64,000 nucleotides of DNA from assembly GCF_000308655.1 (NCBI RefSeq), contig NZ_BAGC01000113.1:1-64000 (forward strand). The letters are read 5' to 3'. The notes beneath the pieces were generated by a model, which saw only the letters and a program-made list of their open reading frames with translations, was not told the DNA's origin and did not search any database. The DNA comes from Nocardia niigatensis NBRC 100131. Its GTDB lineage: Bacteria > Actinomycetota > Actinomycetes > Mycobacteriales > Mycobacteriaceae. Both the position numbers and the translations under genes were made by a program. Positions 1 through 8,172 of this stretch are shown piece after piece (position 1 is the first letter of the stretch; every line of letters begins with the position of its first letter).

Positions 1-153
1 AGCCTATCCCGTCCCGGTCTTTCCCTCGACCACACATCAAGCCCTAACCTGCGCATATGACGATTCAACTGACCGCGGTACCCGTCGCCGGGATCGATCG
101 ATCTGAGTGTCAATTCGAAGTCGGACGTGTCCGGCCGAACACAGGAGGTTTCC

Positions 154-447
154 ATGGCTAAGGGCTACTGGGTCAGTGTCTACCCCGCCATTTCCGACCC
201 TGAGAGGCTGACTGCCTACAACAAGCTGGCCCGTCCGGCTGTCCACGCTGGGGGCGGGCGCGTCCTGTCCCGTGGCGGTCGAGTCGTCGCCCACGAGGCC
301 GGAATCACGCAACGCGTCGTTCTGATCGAGTTCGACAGCTTTGAACAGGCCGTCGCGGCATACGAGAGCGAGGCATACCAGAAGGCGCTGGTGGCCCTCC
401 CCGACGGCGTCGAGCGCGACTTCCGCATCATCGAAGGCATCGACTGA
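154..447 (+). CDS. DUF1330 family protein
   Basis: The gene encodes 97 residues with the ferredoxin-like dimeric alpha/beta barrel pattern of the DUF1330 family: an N-terminal GYWVSVYP strand, a VVLIEFDSFEQAVAAY strand-helix segment, and a closing RDFRIIEGID strand. Length matches the family norm of about 95 residues. An AGGAGG at 143-148 stands six bases before the ATG at 154 and decides the start over an in-frame ATG at 127. DUF1330 proteins are small cytoplasmic proteins of uncertain function, often found beside stress or catabolic genes; no reaction is assigned. The gene stands alone here, ahead of the recombinase debris. Confidence 0.85.
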   Translation: MAKGYWVSVYPAISDPERLTAYNKLARPAVHAGGGRVLSRGGRVVAHEAGITQRVVLIEFDSFEQAVAAYESEAYQKALVALPDGVERDFRIIEGID

Positions 448-841
448 CCGGCGGGCCCAGCCATCGCTGAGCATCCGTCACCTGATACGCACACGGTGCT
501 GAACGACGACTCACGAGACGAGTTCGAAGCCATGCCCCCGTCTCAGTTCGTCGTCGACGTCCTCGACGGCCTGATCCCTGTCGGGCGGATCGAAGAAGCG
601 ACGCGAGGTCCGGGCCAGCTGGACTGTCTCGCTGACCTCGTCGACGAAACTCACTCTCGCCCGAAGCGAACCGCTTCTCACACGACAGATCGGTCCAGCG
701 AACACAAGGCTTCGATGACCAGGGGCGCATCCTGCATCCATCTGCCGTGTGCCCCGTCGGGGCTACTCAGAGTACTGATATACAGTTTGAAGAACCGCAG
801 TTCAAGACCTCTTTCGAGGGGTTTCGATCTGCGGTTTCGCT
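448..841. other. Non-coding stretch of about 390 bases
   Basis: No gene is supported. Short open frames exist on both strands but none has a ribosome-binding site or a recognisable product. The right end holds an imperfect inverted repeat (793-836) that runs directly into the truncated recombinase reading frame, which suggests a recombination scar. Confidence 0.5.
793..836. repeat. Inverted repeat beside recombinase remnant
   Basis: Left arm AACCGCAG at 793-800 and right arm CTGCGGTT at 829-836 are perfect complements around a 28-base loop. The loop itself contains weaker pairing (AAGACCTC against GAGGGGTTT). It sits just before the point where similarity to the resolvase begins, so it could be a recombination site, an element end, or a transcription hairpin. 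Confidence 0.45.
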
Positions 842-1231
842 GTTGTTGAAGTAGCCCAGGGGCGCGCCTGGCTGCGCCAGGACGGCGCACTGCTCACCGA
901 CCCGCTCACCGGCATCCACGACCCGAACGGCATGGGCGCCATGTTCTTCGCCGTCCTGGCCGCCGCAGCCCAGATCGAACGCAACTACATCCGCGAGAAG
1001 ACTCTCGAAGGCCAAGCCACCGCCGCGGCGAAAGGCAACCACGGCGGACGCCCCAAGGTCATCGACGAAGACATGCCGACGTTCGCGCAGGCGCTTAAGG
1101 ACAAGGGCGTCCCCGTGCCCGAGATCGCCAAGAAGATCACGATCAAGACCGGCAAGAACGCCGGGCGACATCCCTCTGTCGCCTCGCTGTACCGCGCCTT
1201 CGCCGACGCCGAACCGGACAAGCACGGGTAA
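842..1231 (+). pseudogene. Serine resolvase/invertase, C-terminal remnant
   Basis: The frame reads GRAWLRQDGALLTDPLTG, then MGAMFFAVLAAAAQIERNYIREKT and a GGRPKVID segment, followed by a helix-turn-helix-like tail ending SVASLYRAFADAEP. This is the dimer-interface helix and C-terminal DNA-binding part of Pin/Hin-type serine resolvases. The N-terminal catalytic domain with its serine and arginines is missing: the sequence before about 850 does not match the family and no start codon precedes it properly. An ATG at 932 could open a 99-residue product without catalytic capacity. I call it a 5'-truncated relic; a second possible recombinase fragment lies at 5188-5361. Confidence 0.75.
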
Positions 1232-1539
1232 CCGGCGGGAACGCCCGCCGTCAACGGCGTCCATGACGTCGGTCAATGCTCAACGCCAACCACTGTTCCA
1301 TTGCTCCCCGAGGCCGTCGTCATGATCAATCACGACCCCTGAGTCGGGAATCACCAGCCGAAACGCTTAGCGCGACTTTCCGCGTCACTGGACCCCATGT
1401 GCCGACATGCCGGTGTGACGCCGTGCCGTCCGAGATTGCTGGAGCGGCTGCGTTCGGCGTCGAAACCTCTGCAGCGGCAATGCCGTTTGCAAACGCTCTA
1501 TGCCGATGACCGAGCGGCTTTTGTTGCCCGAAGACCTAT
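1232..1539. other. Non-coding stretch of about 300 bases
   Basis: I see no supportable gene, hairpin terminator or repeat here. A short plus-strand open frame (1276-1509) has no ribosome-binding site and no family resemblance. Confidence 0.4.
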
Positions 1540-1875
1540 TCAGCTACGTGTAAACCATCGGTGCTCGATTGCCTGACGAGCCATCGTCCAGGCGGTTTCG
1601 AATTCCTCAGCCGTCATTTCGTCGAGGGCACTTCCCTCGACGTCCCAATCGTCGGCGCTGCTCTCCGCGAGGACACCGTATTTGCCTTCATATGCCTGAA
1701 CTGCAGCAATGCCCCCGTGGTCTCGTGCATGCATTACCTCCGCGAGCGACGCGGCCGTGACCGGACCACCGTCAGCACCTCGAAGATCGACCTGCCGGTT
1801 CGGCCGGCCATCGTCATCGAGTTCGATCAGGAGCCAGATGTCCTCGTCCGCGTAGTAGTCGCGAATCCACCTCAT
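1540..1875 (-). CDS. Small acidic hypothetical protein (DUF6881-like)
   Basis: The product has 111 residues from the ATG at 1875, beginning MRWIRDYYADEDIWLLIELDDDG. The layout (an MRWI start, an IELDDDG-R strand pair, and an EEFETAW helix near the C-terminus) resembles the DUF6881 family, whose members read roughly MRYI...SEIDDD...KEEFE.VW; this is from memory of the family and is tentative. The protein is rich in Asp and Glu. A GTG at 1902 could extend it by nine residues; neither start has a strong ribosome-binding site. DUF6881-like proteins are sometimes seen as immunity-type or orphan proteins, but no toxin is visible nearby, so no function is given. Confidence 0.6.
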   Translation of the reverse strand: MRWIRDYYADEDIWLLIELDDDGRPNRQVDLRGADGGPVTAASLAEVMHARDHGGIAAVQAYEGKYGVLAESSADDWDVEGSALDEMTAEEFETAWTMARQAIEHRWFTRS

Positions 1876-2214
1876 CCGACCAGTATTACGGCTATCGGCC
1901 ACTACCGAGGAAACGTACGGACATGCCGCATACCGCGCTGACCGAACCGGCCAGCGCGGGGCATCGGAAGATCAAGTGGCCGTGCCGATCCGAGGTCGGC
2001 GGAACGTCCGCAACTGCCGAATTGAGTGCCTTTCGATGGTTCGTCCCCTGGCCGTTCGGGTGAGGATTACCAAGACGGCGAGGATGCCGGTCGGGGTGAG
2101 TCGGCCCGGACGGCTCCATATCGAGCCCGGGCGGTGAAGTCGCTTTCGGCGCGGTGCACCACAACCCGACCGACGCAACCGGTGCCGGGTCCGGCCCCTC
2201 GGATTCGCCCGTAC
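1876..2214. other. Non-coding stretch of about 340 bases
   Basis: No gene is supported. Overlapping short frames on the minus strand (about 1890-2178) are arginine- and proline-rich, as expected of unused frames in high-GC DNA. Confidence 0.4.
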
Positions 2215-3168
2215 CTACCGGAAGGCATCCACCCCGGTCAGTTCAGCAGAAACAGCCCACAACCGGGCGGCTTGTTCGGGGTCGACGGCATACGGTTTGA
2301 CCCCGGTACGCCGGTCTCCGGTTGCCAGTTCGGCTACATCGCAGTCTTCACAATAGAGCCCACCCAGGGCGTCGAGTTTGTCGTTCGTCGCGGCCCAGAG
2401 TTGTGTTGCCGCACCCTGCTCCGGAGTCTTGAAATCGATAAAAGCACCCGCCTTTGCCTGCGCGACCAACTCGTCGGTATCGAGATGCCGCGCGAGATTA
2501 GTGGCGATACTGCCAGGATGAACCGAAAAAGCGTGCACTCCTTGGCTTTCGGCGAGGCAGTCGAGGTGCACCGCGAACAGGCTGTTGGCGGTCTTGGCCT
2601 GGCCGTAGGCTTGCCACTTGTCGTATCCGTGCTCGAAATGCAGATCGTCCCAGTGGATTCCGGCGGCGAAGTGCCCCCGCGATGAAACCGATACGATCCG
2701 TCCTCCGGAGGCGATCGCTGGCCAGAGCCGGTTGACAAGCGCGTAGTGTCCGAGGTGGTTGATGGCGAACTGTGCCTCCCATCCCGGTCCGACACGGGTT
2801 TCCGGGCATGCCATGACACCGGCATTTCCGACGAGGATGTCGACGGCCCGCCCGGTGGCCAGGAATCGCTAGGTGAAGGCGGCGACACTGTCGAGATCGG
2901 CGAGGTCCATTTCGTCGACCTCCACCCTGTCGAGGTCTCGAACCGCGTCGGCGGCCTGCTCAGGCCGCCGCGCCGGCACCATCACCCGAACTCCGGCATC
3001 GGACAACGCCTTTGTTGTTTGCAGCCCGATGCCCGAATATCCGCCCGTGACGATGGCCGTGCGTCCCGTCAGATCGATACCCTCGAGCACCTCCGCCGCC
3101 GTACTCGTCGCGACGAACCCGGAGCCGATCACCCGCTGACCGGAGCCTGTACTGCTGGTCGATGTCAT
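2215..3168 (-). pseudogene. Short-chain dehydrogenase with in-frame amber codon
   Basis: From an ATG at 3168, preceded by GGAGGGG (3173-3179), the frame encodes the glycine-rich NAD(P) motif TGGYSGIG, then DLADLDSVAAFT. A TAG at 2869-2871 stops it. The same frame continues without any shift as RFLATGRAVDILVGNAGVMA (the NAG strand), SVSSRGH (catalytic Ser region), YGQAKTAN (the YxxxK motif) and a normal C-terminus. The full product would be about 317 residues, the usual length for the WWOX/retinol-dehydrogenase-like SDRs. A single CAG-to-TAG change explains the stop. Everything else looks intact, so the loss is recent, or the stop is a sequencing error or is suppressed. A shorter 199-residue product could start at the ATG at 2814 but would lack cofactor binding. 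Confidence 0.85.
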
Positions 3169-3212
3169 GCGTTCCCCTCCAAAAAGCGCGTTCCGCGCCA
3201 CCCGACCGCGAA

Positions 3213-3230
3213 TACTAGAACCCGTTCTAC
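3213..3230. promoter_or_regulatory. Palindrome between SDR and divergent gene
   Basis: TACTAGAACCCGTTCTAC is an inverted repeat (TAGAAC / GTTCTA with a CC centre region) in the short divergent spacer. TAGAACNNGTTCTA-type palindromes are common TetR-family operators controlling short-chain dehydrogenases in mycobacteria. No such regulator is adjacent, so the link is inferred. Confidence 0.5.
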
Positions 3231-3231
3231 C

Positions 3232-3720
3232 ATGCTTCTGGCCGCGTACAGTGCGGGCCCACTCGCGCGAGCATCGGTCGCCGCTCACGCCTACCTGACC
3301 CTCCAGGCGACCGGAAACAGATACGCCCAAATTGTCACCTCGCCCGGCGAAATGTTGCGAGGCAGATCCAACCGCTACCTGGACCCGCCATACCGAATGT
3401 CCGCGGAACAGGAAGCCCTCATGCGCGCCCGCGGCTGGTCGAAACCGCCGGACAACGGCACGGTGAATTGGGCAAAGGACCTCTACCCGCCTTCGTCCTC
3501 CGACGACTACACCAACCTGGACGCTGTCATCCATGTCCTGTCGGCAACCCTGTCCGTCCCCGCCCCCACCGATCTGCAAGTCCAAGCCTGGCGAGACGGC
3601 CTCTCCCAAGTCTTCCCGGTCGAAGTGCTGGGCCTGACCCGCGTCCCCCGGCCCTACCAATCGATCCGACTCGCTCGCATGCCACGAAGGAAGCAGCCCA
3701 AGCTACTCGGTATTGCGTGA
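3232..3720 (+). CDS. TY-Chap N-terminal-like hypothetical protein
   Basis: The product has 162 residues from the ATG at 3232. It contains AHAYLTLQATGNRYAQIV, then SNRYLDPPYRMSAEQEAL and RGWSKPPDN...NWAKDL, a pattern I recall from the TY-Chap (YbjN/CesT-like chaperone) N-terminal domain of actinobacterial proteins (RYLPP..RL...LGW..P..). The match is by memory and moderate. It diverges from the broken SDR over a 63-base gap holding an ACTAGAACCCGTTCTA-type palindrome (3214-3229), which may be a regulator site. The last 15 residues are basic and may be altered by the IS element that begins 50 bases downstream. Confidence 0.55.
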   Translation: MLLAAYSAGPLARASVAAHAYLTLQATGNRYAQIVTSPGEMLRGRSNRYLDPPYRMSAEQEALMRARGWSKPPDNGTVNWAKDLYPPSSSDDYTNLDAVIHVLSATLSVPAPTDLQVQAWRDGLSQVFPVEVLGLTRVPRPYQSIRLARMPRRKQPKLLGIA

Positions 3721-3773
3721 AGGTTCTTGCGTCGCGCCCGGATCCGGCGCACGCCGTAGCCGCTACCGGTTGC

Positions 3774-5187
3774 GTCCAATAGCGTGGTGTAGCAGCAGCG
3801 ATCGGTTGTTGAGTCTGTCGTAATCCCCGGACAGCAGGGTGGCCACCGCGTGATCCTTCAGAAGACCTACCAAGTCGCTCCGAAGGAAGAAGACCACGCG
3901 ATGACCAGTCTCCAGCCTATCGACCCTGCCAAGCCCTTCGCCGAATAATTGGCGATGGCCGGCGCGGACCTGCTGCGCGCCATGGTGTCGAGTTTCGTGC
4001 AGACCCTGATGAGCGCCGAGGCCGACGCCGCCTGCGGCGCCGGCTACGGCGAACGCAGCGACGAGCGCGTCAACCACCGCAACGGCTACCGCCACCGCGA
4101 CTTCGACGCCCGCGTCGGCACGATCGACGTGGCGATCCCGAAACTACGGTCCGGCAGCTATTTCCCGGATTGGCTGCTCGAACGCCGCAAACGCGCCGAA
4201 CGGGCCCTGACCTCGGTGGTCGCCACCTGCTATCTGCTCGGCGTCTGGACGAGGCGGATGGAGAAACTCGTCGAATCCTTGGGCATCACAAGCCTTTCCA
4301 AGTCGTAGGTGTCGATGATGGCCCGCGATCTCGACGCTCAGGTCGAGGCGTTCCGCACCCGCCCACTCGACCAAGGCCCATATACGTTCGTCGCCGCGGA
4401 CGCGCTGGTGCTGAAGGTCCGCGAGAACGGGCGTGTTGTGAACGTTCACTGCCTGATCGCCACCGGTGTCAACGCCGACGGCTACCGCGAAATCCTCGGC
4501 GTCCAAGTGACTTCCGGTGAAGACGGGGCCGGTTGGCTGGCGTTCTTCCGCGACCTGGTCGCGCGCGGCCTGTCCGGCGTCGTACTGGTCACCTCCGACG
4601 CCCATGCCGGGCTCGTCGCGGCGATCGGGGCGACGCTGCCGGGCGCGAGCTGGCAGCGTTGCCGCACCCACTACACCGTGAACCTGATGAGCGTCTGCCC
4701 GAAATCGTCCTGGCCGTGGGTGCGCACTCTGTTGCATTCGGTGTTCGATCAAGCAGACACTGAATCGGTTGCCGCCCAATATGATCGGATGCTCGGCGCC
4801 CTGGCAGAGAAGCTGCCGAAGGTCGCCGACCACCTCGACACAGCCCGCGCGGACCTGCTGGCGTTCACCGCGTTCCCGAAACAGATCTGGCGACAGATTT
4901 GGAGCAACAATCCGCAGGAACGGCTGAACAAAGAGATCCGCCGTCGCACCGACGTCGTCGGGATCTTCCCCGACCGCGGCTCGATCATCCGCCTGGTCGG
5001 CGCCGTGCTCGCCGGCCAGCACGACGAATGGATCGAAGACCGCCGCTACCTCGGCCTGGACGTTGTGGCCCGCTCCCGCGGGCTCACCTCCGCCGACGAA
5101 CAGGACGACACCGCACCAGCAGAACTCACCGCCTGACCGAACACCGGATCATGCGGTGACCACCCGAGTTACACCACGCCCTGGGAC
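3774..5187 (+). mobile_element. IS256-family insertion sequence, decayed
   Basis: The ends carry imperfect terminal inverted repeats: 3774-3791 (GTCCAATAGCGTGGTGTA) against 5170-5187 (TACACCACGCCCTGGGAC), matching at 15 of 18 positions. A second inner pair, 3838-3856 and 5146-5164 (GGATCATGCGGTGACCACC), matches at 17 of 19. Inside is a single IS256/Mutator-type transposase frame broken by two stop codons. No 8-9 bp target duplication is evident at the proposed edges, so the insertion is old or the exact ends are slightly off. Confidence 0.75.
3901..5136 (+). pseudogene. IS256-family transposase, two in-frame stops
   Basis: The reading frame opens at ATG 3901 (MTSLQPIDPAKPFAE), meets TAA at 3946, resumes in the same frame (AMAGADLLRAMVSSFVQTLM...ERVNHRNGYRHRDFDARVGTIDV), meets TAG at 4306, and again continues in frame to 5136. 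The N-terminal zinc-finger-like and RNGYR segment, the VVASDALVLKVRENGRV region holding the first catalytic Asp, the VLVTSDAHAGL second Asp, and the IWSNNPQERLNKEIRRRTDVVGIFP tail with the catalytic Glu are all present. Length over the stops (about 410 residues) equals an intact family member. Two point nonsense mutations inactivate it; a transposase supplied in trans could still act on the ends. Confidence 0.9.
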
Positions 5188-5361
5188 TTGACCCCCGTCG
5201 GCCAGATCGCCGCCGAGTTCGGTGTCACCCGACCCACCGGGCTGTATCGCAGCGTCCGAGCCGAGGACGGCACCATCTGGCTGATTCCGGCTCCGGGCGA
5301 GGCTGAGGGATGCCTCGTGGATGTCGTCGCGGGTCGACTGGCCACCCTTTCACTCTGTTAG
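5188..5361 (+). pseudogene. Possible recombinase helix-turn-helix fragment
   Basis: Starting right at the IS edge, one frame reads LTPVGQIAAEFGVTRPTGLYR, which resembles the C-terminal helix-turn-helix of serine resolvases (IAEEFGVSRPTVYRHL) with one extra residue. It then runs on as RAEDGTIWLIPAPGE and ends at TAG 5359-5361. There is no start codon or ribosome-binding site. I read it as debris of a second resolvase gene joined to unknown sequence; the resemblance is short, so confidence is low. Confidence 0.4.
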
Positions 5362-5441
5362 GAGTCCGAAAGCCGATGCGCGAGATCCGGCAGATCGGCG
5401 CGGTCTCCGATGGGGGTGGCGGCCTCGAGGTGGACGACCGT

Positions 5442-6977
5442 TCAACGACCGCTCTCCGCGTAGCGCTGCTGGAGCATGCGCTTGACCAGTTTGCCGGTGG
5501 GCGTGCGCGGTAAGTCGTCGACAAAGTCCAGCGTCCTGGGGACCTTGTAATGGGCGATGCGTTCGCGGACATGCGCGATGAGTTCGTCCGCGAGGGCGGG
5601 TGTGGCGTCGACACCCTCCTTGAGCTGGACGACGGCTTTGACCTGTTCACCCATCTCCGGATGCGGGATGCCGATCACCGCGACGTCGAAAACGGCCGGA
5701 TGCAGGGTGAGGATGTTCTCGGTTTCCTGCGGGTAGATGTTGACGCCGCCGCTGATGATCATGAAGGATTTGCGGTCGGTCAGGTACAGGTAGCCGTCCT
5801 CAACGAAACCGATATCCCCGACGGTTGTCCAATTGTCGTGCTCGGGATGCTCGGCGGCGCGGGTCTTCTCCGGGTCCTTGTGATACTCGAACGGCCTGAC
5901 CTCACGTTCGAAATAGACGGTGCCGACTTCGCCGTCGGGCAGCTCCGCGCCGTTGTCGTCGCAGATGTGCACCGGCCCGAACATGCTGCGGCCCACCGAT
6001 CCCGGCCGCTCGAGCCATTCGGCCGACGTGATGAGAGTCAGGCCGTTGGCCTCGGTCGAGGAGTAGTACTCCACCAGGATCGGTCCCCACCAGTCGATCA
6101 TCTGCCGCTTGACGTCGGGCGGACACGGGGCTGCCGCGTGGACCGCCAGCCGCAGACTGGAGGTGTCGTAGGAGTCTCGGAGGTCTCCGAGTTGGAGCAG
6201 CCGCACGAACATCGTCGGCACCATCTGGGTGACCGTGACCTTGTAGTCCTGGATCGCGCGCAAGGCGCCTTTGGCGTCGAACTTCTCCATGAGGACGACG
6301 GTGCCGCCGTGGGCATGGGTCGCCCCGCACCAGCGCAGCGGCGCGGCGTGGTAGATCGGCGCAGGCGATAGGTAGACATCGTCAGGGCCGAAGCCGAAGG
6401 CCGCTCCGGCCAGCATCGTCAGCGGGTCACCCGGCTCGTCGACCTGGATCGGAAGCAGCGGCGGTTTGACGCCCTTGGGACGCCCGGTCGTACCGGAGGA
6501 ATACAGCATGTCGCTACCGCGTGGCTGGTCGCGCAACCGGTTCATGCCCGCACCGGCGAGAAGCTCCTCGTAGTCGGCGTACCCCTGGGCCGAGCCGCCG
6601 AAGACGAAACGGTGCTCGATCTGCGGGAGCCGGTCCAGAACGCGCTCCGCCAACAGGACGACACCAGCCGAGGCGATGAGAACCTTGGCATCGCTGTCGG
6701 TGGCGATGAAAGCCACCTCGTCGACGCTCAGATGATGATTGATCGCGGTGAGATAGATGCCCGATCGAAGCGCGGCCCAGTAGATCTCCAGACATTCGGG
6801 CGCGTTGTCGCTGAGCATTCCGACCACGTCACCCTGCCGCAGACCGAGTTCGTACAGCGCGTACGCGAGCTGCGCGCTCCGTGTCTCGAGCTCGGCATAG
6901 GTCAGCGTTCGACCCGTTTCGGCCGTGATTACGGCCGGCTTGGCCGGGTAGATGGCTGCGTGGACGCCTGGGTACAT
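5442..6977 (-). CDS. FadD-type acyl-CoA synthetase (AMP-forming)
   Basis: The enzyme activates a carboxylic acid to its CoA thioester through an acyl-adenylate. It is 511 residues, normal for the class. The P-loop motif YSSGTTGRPKGV (about residue 165), the STEANG adenine motif, the GDIGFVEDGYLYLTDR hinge region and the C-terminal catalytic lysine motif TPTGKLVKR are all present. The ATG at 6977 follows GGAGGAAG. It diverges from the ferredoxin reductase gene over a spacer holding operator site A. With the aldehyde dehydrogenase next door it would take the carboxylic acid product into beta-oxidation. The chain specificity cannot be read from sequence. Confidence 0.9.
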   Translation of the reverse strand: MYPGVHAAIYPAKPAVITAETGRTLTYAELETRSAQLAYALYELGLRQGDVVGMLSDNAPECLEIYWAALRSGIYLTAINHHLSVDEVAFIATDSDAKVLIASAGVVLLAERVLDRLPQIEHRFVFGGSAQGYADYEELLAGAGMNRLRDQPRGSDMLYSSGTTGRPKGVKPPLLPIQVDEPGDPLTMLAGAAFGFGPDDVYLSPAPIYHAAPLRWCGATHAHGGTVVLMEKFDAKGALRAIQDYKVTVTQMVPTMFVRLLQLGDLRDSYDTSSLRLAVHAAAPCPPDVKRQMIDWWGPILVEYYSSTEANGLTLITSAEWLERPGSVGRSMFGPVHICDDNGAELPDGEVGTVYFEREVRPFEYHKDPEKTRAAEHPEHDNWTTVGDIGFVEDGYLYLTDRKSFMIISGGVNIYPQETENILTLHPAVFDVAVIGIPHPEMGEQVKAVVQLKEGVDATPALADELIAHVRERIAHYKVPRTLDFVDDLPRTPTGKLVKRMLQQRYAESGR

Positions 6978-7065
6978 GCGGACTACTTCCTCCGGTGAGT
7001 TTCAGGACCGACGAGGCAAACCCGTCAATTGCGTTCGCGGTTGCGGTCGGACCCTCCGACGTCAG

Positions 7066-7086
7066 ATGTAATATGACTTATATTAT
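7066..7086. promoter_or_regulatory. Operator-like site A (TetR regulon)
   Basis: The AT-rich stretch between the divergent acyl-CoA synthetase and ferredoxin reductase genes contains TAATAT-GACTT-ATATTA (7069-7085), a perfect 6-base inverted repeat with a 5-base spacer. It matches sites B (10275) and C (16449) at about 16 of 20 positions, sharing TGTAA and ACTTATA. It is the likely binding site for the TetR protein encoded at 9543-10160. Confidence 0.65.
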
Positions 7087-7160
7087 CTTCGGGTCCCGGC
7101 GCGGATTCCGCAAGGTCCGATCGGCCTGACACAACCAGGGTTACGACTGAAGGAGGTTCC

Positions 7161-8135
7161 ATGACGGCGATCGTTTCCGGTGGGACAAATACCGGGGCAC
7201 CAACCGGCGAGGTGCGAATCATGCGAGTCGCGGCACGTGCTCAGATCGCCGAGAGCGTAGTCGAGCTGGTTCTCGAATACGAAGCCGACCTGCCGGTGTG
7301 GACGCCAGGGGCGCACATCGATCTCGTGCTCGGCCCCCATGTGCGCCAATACTCGCTGTGCGGTTCGCCCGAGGATCGGCACAGCTTCACTGTGGCGATC
7401 CTGCGTGAGGCCGAGGGCCGCGGAGGATCCGTCCTGGCATGTGACAACCTGGCGGTCGGCGACGCGGTCGAGGTCCAGGGCCCGCGCAACCACTTCCCGC
7501 TAACCGATGCTTCGAGGTACGTATTCGTCGCAGGCGGCATCGGCATCACCCCGCTCGTGCCGATGGTGCGGCAGGCGGCCGCCGAGAACGCCGACTGGCG
7601 CCTGCTCTACGGGGGCCGCACGCTGCGGTCGATGGCCTATGCCCGGGACCTCGCCGACGAGTTTCCGGATCGGGTTCGCCTGTGGCCGCAGGACACATGC
7701 GGACTGCTCGACCTCCGTTCGGAATTCGCCACCGTAGATACCGGCACGCTGATCTATTGCTGCGGTCCGGAAGCCCTATTGGCTGCGATCGAGGTTGCTA
7801 CGGCGCACTGGCCCGCCTGCAGTCTCAGGACGGAGCGGTTCGCACCCAAAAACCGAGTCGATGTGCAGGACAACGAGTTCCAGGTGGTCTTCGCACGCTC
7901 CGGGATCACCGAGACGGTGCCCGCGGGAACCAGCATCCTCGATGTAGCGACGAAGGCCGGCATCTTCGTGCCGCGGTCCTGCAGCGAGGGTGTCTGCGGT
8001 ACATGCGAGACGCAGCTCCGCGACGGCGAGCCCGATCACCGCGACTCCGTGCTGTCAGAGGAAGACCACGCCGAAGGCGCCTTCCTGCCGTGCGTCTCCC
8101 GATCCAAATCAGCTCGTCTCGTCCTCGACCTCTGA
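7161..8135 (+). CDS. Ferredoxin reductase with C-terminal 2Fe-2S domain
   Basis: This is a 324-residue phthalate-dioxygenase-reductase/VanB-type flavoprotein. The FMN/FAD barrel carries RQYSLCGSPED, the NAD-binding domain carries GGIGITPLVPM, and the C-terminal plant-type 2Fe-2S domain has CSEGVCGTCE followed by a distant C in FLPCVSR, giving the four cluster ligands. Electrons pass from NAD(P)H through flavin to the cluster and then to an oxygenase. An AAGGAGG (7151-7157) precedes the ATG. In this cluster the partner may be the P450 at 12302-13573, either directly or through the small ferredoxin at 15809-16003. It starts the plus-strand operon with the aldehyde dehydrogenase. Confidence 0.9.
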   Translation: MTAIVSGGTNTGAPTGEVRIMRVAARAQIAESVVELVLEYEADLPVWTPGAHIDLVLGPHVRQYSLCGSPEDRHSFTVAILREAEGRGGSVLACDNLAVGDAVEVQGPRNHFPLTDASRYVFVAGGIGITPLVPMVRQAAAENADWRLLYGGRTLRSMAYARDLADEFPDRVRLWPQDTCGLLDLRSEFATVDTGTLIYCCGPEALLAAIEVATAHWPACSLRTERFAPKNRVDVQDNEFQVVFARSGITETVPAGTSILDVATKAGIFVPRSCSEGVCGTCETQLRDGEPDHRDSVLSEEDHAEGAFLPCVSRSKSARLVLDL

Positions 8136-8172
8136 TCGGCCGCCCCGGCCGTACCCGACCCGAAAGACTCCG

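Noticed and set aside
511..741. Minus-strand 76-codon frame with a protein-like stretch (FVDEVSETVQLARTSRR)
   Set aside because: No ribosome-binding site, no match to a family, and other frames overlap it. Too weak to report as a gene.
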